A stretch of DNA of 64,000 nucleotides from an uncultured Opitutia bacterium (GTDB lineage Bacteria > Verrucomicrobiota > Verrucomicrobiia > Opitutales > Opitutaceae): positions 124,001 through 188,000 of the forward strand of contig CAIPAH010000022.1 in the NCBI GenBank assembly GCA_903862955.1, in the 5' to 3' direction. Made by a program: the position numbers and the translations under genes. Below, piece by piece: positions 60,709 through 64,000 of this stretch. Numbering within the stretch: position 1 is the first letter of the stretch; each line of letters begins with the position of its first letter. The notes below the pieces were generated by a model. It saw nothing but the letters and a program-made list of their open reading frames with translations. It did not search any database and was not told the DNA's origin.

Positions 60709-62811
60709 TTACGCGCTGCGCTCCACCACCACGTCCGGCGGGCCTTCGCCCGCCGCGGTGATCAGGACCGCCACCGCGCGGCCGTTGTGGCTGCCGCGCA
60801 CGTGCCAGCCAGTTCCCTCACGGCTCACGGCGAGCCCGCCATGAACTCCACCCGCCTTTTGCGCGGTGGCCACGGTCAGAATTTCGTGGGCCAGCGCCCC
60901 GGCGCTTCCGACTTCCGCGAAAGGCTGCACGCCTTCCTCCGCCGGCAGCGCGAGCTTGTCTGCCCGCACGGTCACCGCACCCGCGGAATGCACCGTGGCG
61001 GCGAGCGTGGCATGGGGCCGTGTGATCGCGAACCCACCCGCCGACGCCGTCACGCTTCCGTGGCTGTCATCGTTGAACACCTGATAACGCATCTGCACCG
61101 TCGCGGGCGTGTCCTTGAGCCGCACGCGGTCCAACACCAGCAGCACATCCGGCTTCAGGTAAACGAGCGTGCGCTCCACGCCGATCACGCCGGGATTCAC
61201 CAGCTGGTAGGCATCCGTCGCGTCGCTCGTGACTCGCATCCAGCCCGGGCCCGTGTGAAAATCCGTCACCCGCGCGGACGCCCAAGAGGAATTCGTGCCC
61301 TCGCTGCCGTCGTGATACTGGTGACCCTTGCCGTTGATCAGCACCGCGGTGTGCGCTTCGGTGAGCCGGAGCAACCAGCGCGGCGAAGACGTGACATACG
61401 CCGCACGCGCCGGGTCGTGAAACAGCCGCTCGCCATAGGCCTTGAAGATGACGCTGTTCCGGTCCGCATGCTCATGGTTGGCCGGACCGCCGCTGCGGAA
61501 TGCGACGACACAGTCCTCCGCCGCCCAGCCGGTGCGGGAAATGACGAGGTCGTTCGACAGGTGCACGTCGTTGAGCTCCGGCCCGGGCACCTGCACCGGT
61601 GCATCGGGGCGATACCAAATGGCCGCGTGCAGCTGGCGCATACCGCCAATGTTCTGCGCCACATAATTCGACACGGGATCCGCGTCCGTATGCCCAACCC
61701 ACGGCGCGATGGAGACGTCGAGCGCAAGGCCCGAGTCGCTGAAGTTCACGACGTCCCGCGCCGGATCCAGCCCGCCATGCGGTGTGGCGTCGTAGGGCTT
61801 CTTGGGATCGGCGACCGGCGGCGGCGCACCGAGCGTGGGCATCGCCATGCACAACGCGTAGCGCACGGTGCCGGGATAATTGATGAGCCTGCGGTCATCC
61901 ACGCCCGTCCGGCGATACAGCGCCTCGGCGAAGAGGATGAGGTGCGTCGTCGTGTAGCCCCAGTAGCCGGCGCCCTCGTCATATGCGCCGTCGAGACCAT
62001 ACATCGTGGAGAAGGCCCGGGCGCTCTGCCGCGCGAGGTTGAGCCACTTCTCCGCCTCGGCGTGGCGGCCGTGCAGCAGGATCGCCGCGTAGCCGAGGCC
62101 GCAGGTGGGAATGACCTTCAGGTTCGTGGCATTCAGGATCAGCGGCCACCGCCGCATATCCATCTTGAACGGCATGTGCTCGCGCGGATCCTGCGTCCAG
62201 CCACGGACCCGGTCCGGATATTTCATGCCGTAAAGCGAGAGGTAGCACGCCGGCGCACCCTTCGTGACCACATTGTGCTCCACCGTGGCGCGTTCCGCGG
62301 ACGTGAGCGTGTCGCCGAGCCAGTCGAGCGCGAGGACACAGGCGATGGTGGCCTCGGACGCCCGCTGCAGGCCGATGGTGTGCTGGCCACCTTCGAGGAA
62401 ATAATCCCAGCGCGCGTATTCGCAGACGCGCTGCAGCGCGAGTTTCGCGAGCGCCAGCTGGGCCGCGTCGTGCGTCAACGCGTAGGCGAAGGCGGCGCTT
62501 TCGAGCAGTTGCCGGGCGTGCGCAAAGTCCTGGATCAGGTTCTCCATGCGGATTTCGTCGCGCAGGAATCGCATCGGCACCGCCATGTCCGCGGGAAACA
62601 AGATTGCTCGCAGGTCCCGGAAACGCGGCGCCTCGAGATTGGCGCGGATGCGCGGTACGTCCGCCGCGTCGAACAACAACCCGCGCTCCGGTCCAAACGT
62701 TTCTGGCGGCGCCGGCCGCGAGGCCGGCTCGGCCGCCGTGGCGCGGCCAAGCAAGGGAAGCGCAGCCGTGAACAGTCCGGCCGATTTCAGGAACGTTCGG
62801 CGATCAGTCAT
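60709..62811 (-). CDS. Heparinase II/III-like polysaccharide lyase family protein (secreted)
   Basis: The MTDRRTFLKSAGLF start gives 700 residues with a twin-arginine-like signal. Residues 50-380 form an (alpha/alpha) toroid, and from about 430 a beta-sandwich carries the heparinase II/III block NHEHADRNSVIFKAYGERLF and AHTAVLINGKGHQYHDGS. The His and Tyr of those blocks are typical catalytic or metal-site residues. It would depolymerise a uronic-acid-containing polysaccharide in the periplasm. The next gene is a close paralogue 8 bases upstream on the same strand. Confidence 0.88.
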   Translation of the reverse strand: MTDRRTFLKSAGLFTAALPLLGRATAAEPASRPAPPETFGPERGLLFDAADVPRIRANLEAPRFRDLRAILFPADMAVPMRFLRDEIRMENLIQDFAHARQLLESAAFAYALTHDAAQLALAKLALQRVCEYARWDYFLEGGQHTIGLQRASEATIACVLALDWLGDTLTSAERATVEHNVVTKGAPACYLSLYGMKYPDRVRGWTQDPREHMPFKMDMRRWPLILNATNLKVIPTCGLGYAAILLHGRHAEAEKWLNLARQSARAFSTMYGLDGAYDEGAGYWGYTTTHLILFAEALYRRTGVDDRRLINYPGTVRYALCMAMPTLGAPPPVADPKKPYDATPHGGLDPARDVVNFSDSGLALDVSIAPWVGHTDADPVSNYVAQNIGGMRQLHAAIWYRPDAPVQVPGPELNDVHLSNDLVISRTGWAAEDCVVAFRSGGPANHEHADRNSVIFKAYGERLFHDPARAAYVTSSPRWLLRLTEAHTAVLINGKGHQYHDGSEGTNSSWASARVTDFHTGPGWMRVTSDATDAYQLVNPGVIGVERTLVYLKPDVLLVLDRVRLKDTPATVQMRYQVFNDDSHGSVTASAGGFAITRPHATLAATVHSAGAVTVRADKLALPAEEGVQPFAEVGSAGALAHEILTVATAQKAGGVHGGLAVSREGTGWHVRGSHNGRAVAVLITAAGEGPPDVVVERSA

Positions 62812-62819
62812 GGTGAAAA

Positions 62820-64000
62820 TCAAACCTGCACCGCAGGCGCCGCGCTGCCAATCCCCGACGTCAGGCGCACATCCACCTCCAACCCGCCGTGTTTTCCGGT
62901 CACGCGCCAACCTTTCGCCGTGGACGTGATCTTCAGCTTCCCGTGCGCCTGGCCTTCCGGCCGCGCGGTGCAAACCGTGATAATCTCGTGCTCGCGGGAC
63001 TCGGGCGACGCCACTTCGGCGAAGGGATACATGTTGGTCTCCACCTCGAGCGGCAGCCGGTCGGCGCGCACCGTCGCGGCACCGCGGCTGGCCATGCGAC
63101 CCACCACCGAGGCGTGGGGACGCTCGATGGTGAACTCGTTCCCGCTCACGTTCAGCTTAGCGGCAAGGTCTTCGTTGAACGCCTGGAAGCGCACTTGGAA
63201 AGTGGCCGGCGTGTCCTTCATGGCCATGCGGTCGAGGAAGATCACCACGTCCGGCTTCAGGAACACCAGCGTGCGCTGCACGCGCGCCACCTGGTCGTTC
63301 ACGAGCTGATAGGCGTCGGTCACGTCGCTCGTCACTGTCATCCAGCCGGGGCCGGTGCGGTAATCGACCACGCGCGCAAACGCCCACGAGGCGTTCGTGC
63401 CCTCGCTCCCGTCGTGATACTGGTGGCCCTTGCCGTTGATCAGCACCGCCGTGTGCGCCTCGGTCAGGCGCAGGAGCCAGCGCGGCTGCTTCGCGACGTA
63501 GGCCGCGCGGAACGGATCGTGGAACAGCCGCTCGCCATAGGCCTTGAAGATGACGCTGTTGCGGTCCGCGTGCTCATGGTTGCCGGGACCGCCGCTGCGC
63601 AGCGCAAGCACGGTGTCCTCGGTCTTCCAGCCCGTGCGCGAGATGACGATGTCGTTGGACAGGCGGCAATCGAGCAGCGCCTTGCCCGGCGCGGCGGAGG
63701 GACACTTGGGATCGTAGAAGACGAGCCCGAAGAGCTGCTTGGCCTCGCCGATCTCGCGGGCGACGAACTGCGAGAGCTTGTCGCCGTGCGTGCGCGCCAC
63801 CCACGCCGCCACCGAGACGTCCACCGCGCCGTTGGAGTCACCGTGGTTCACGATGTCGAACGCGGGCTTCACCGTCGGCATGGACCAGCCCTTGATGTGC
63901 TGGAAATCGGTCAGCTTCCGGTGGTCGTCGATCGTCGGCATCGTGTTCGCCAGCGCGTAGCGCACCGTGCCCGGGTAATTGATGAGGTTGCGATCATCGA
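62820..64000 (-). CDS. Heparinase II/III-like protein, paralogue; N-terminal part beyond the window
   Basis: The frame is open to the window edge: the ORF-track Met at 63965 is an internal GTG in INYPGTVRYAL, a block also present in the preceding paralogue. About 390 C-terminal residues are visible, with NHEHADRNSVIFKAYGERLF, AHTAVLINGKGHQYHDGS and a beta-sandwich end. It is clearly homologous to the neighbour at 60709 and its gene ends 8 bases before that gene's start, so the two form an operon and likely act on the same polysaccharide. Confidence 0.88.
   Translation of the reverse strand, partial: DDRNLINYPGTVRYALANTMPTIDDHRKLTDFQHIKGWSMPTVKPAFDIVNHGDSNGAVDVSVAAWVARTHGDKLSQFVAREIGEAKQLFGLVFYDPKCPSAAPGKALLDCRLSNDIVISRTGWKTEDTVLALRSGGPGNHEHADRNSVIFKAYGERLFHDPFRAAYVAKQPRWLLRLTEAHTAVLINGKGHQYHDGSEGTNASWAFARVVDYRTGPGWMTVTSDVTDAYQLVNDQVARVQRTLVFLKPDVVIFLDRMAMKDTPATFQVRFQAFNEDLAAKLNVSGNEFTIERPHASVVGRMASRGAATVRADRLPLEVETNMYPFAEVASPESREHEIITVCTARPEGQAHGKLKITSTAKGWRVTGKHGGLEVDVRLTSGIGSAAPAVQV

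Noticed and set aside
60631-63309. 892-residue plus-strand ORF
   Set aside because: It lies antisense to the heparinase-like genes and is Arg/His-rich without recognisable motifs.

Overview
The window is 64 kb of GC-rich, densely packed bacterial chromosome. The gene content points to a free-living, polysaccharide-degrading Gram-negative: TonB-dependent receptor barrel, GH127, GH51 and GH38 glycosidases, heparinase-type lyases, several Gfo/Idh, enolase-superfamily and SDR sugar enzymes, and a DUF983 protein. This fits best with Verrucomicrobiota of the Opitutaceae type, but that is inference from content and composition, with no rRNA to confirm it.

Layout. 1-2.5 kb: C-terminal part of an M3 oligopeptidase, a YdeI-type protein, and a 5'-truncated nucleoside hydrolase on the minus strand. 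At about 2.53 kb this fragment abuts a TonB receptor that has also lost its 5' half, so there is a deletion or a misassembly join there. 2.5-9 kb: TonB barrel, CodA-like amidohydrolase, GH127 and Gfo/Idh oxidoreductase. 9-18 kb: an AraC regulator divergent from an operon that starts with an unusual three-part fusion (membrane desaturase/hydroxylase, Rieske ferredoxin, NqrF-like reductase). It is followed by Fe-type alcohol dehydrogenase, aldehyde dehydrogenase, FAD-linked oxidase and an SsuBC-like ABC transporter without a binding protein. 18-21.5 kb: galM, DUF983, tsf, rpsB (all minus) and an initiator tRNA. 21.6-24.8 kb: a scar of two fused pseudogene pieces, two small unknown genes and a TMTC-like membrane/TPR protein.

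24.8-48.4 kb is a long catabolic region: an operon of an esterase with a degenerate and an intact amidohydrolase, GH51 arabinofuranosidase, M20 peptidase, DapA-like aldolase with an epimerase, a second intact/degenerate amidohydrolase pair, DegT aminotransferase, GH38 mannosidase, PhyH oxygenase, and a run encoding SDR, split transketolase, two enolase-superfamily dehydratases, an UlaG-like lactonase and another SDR. Together the last run looks like oxidative sugar or sugar-acid breakdown (dehydrogenase, lactonase, dehydratase, aldol/ketol transfer).

48.6-51 kb: a response regulator followed by a protein joining a PqqD-like domain, an M50-like membrane scaffold without its HExxH, and two cyclic-nucleotide-binding folds. 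51-57.8 kb: a second DegT aminotransferase, two tandem beta-propeller paralogues and a stand-alone desaturase related to the fusion. 57.9-64 kb (minus): isochorismatase-like protein, Na+/solute symporter and two tandem heparinase II/III-like proteins, the last one cut by the window edge.

Intergenic spaces are decorated by two kinds of repeats: three compact REP-like hairpins, and at least nine long, loose palindromes made of short degenerate tandem words (such as CGCGAAT), each with its own word but the same architecture. The best candidates for undescribed biology are the oxygenase fusion operon, the pseudo-M50/cNMP protein with its response regulator, the repeated pairing of intact and degenerate amidohydrolases, and the palindrome family.
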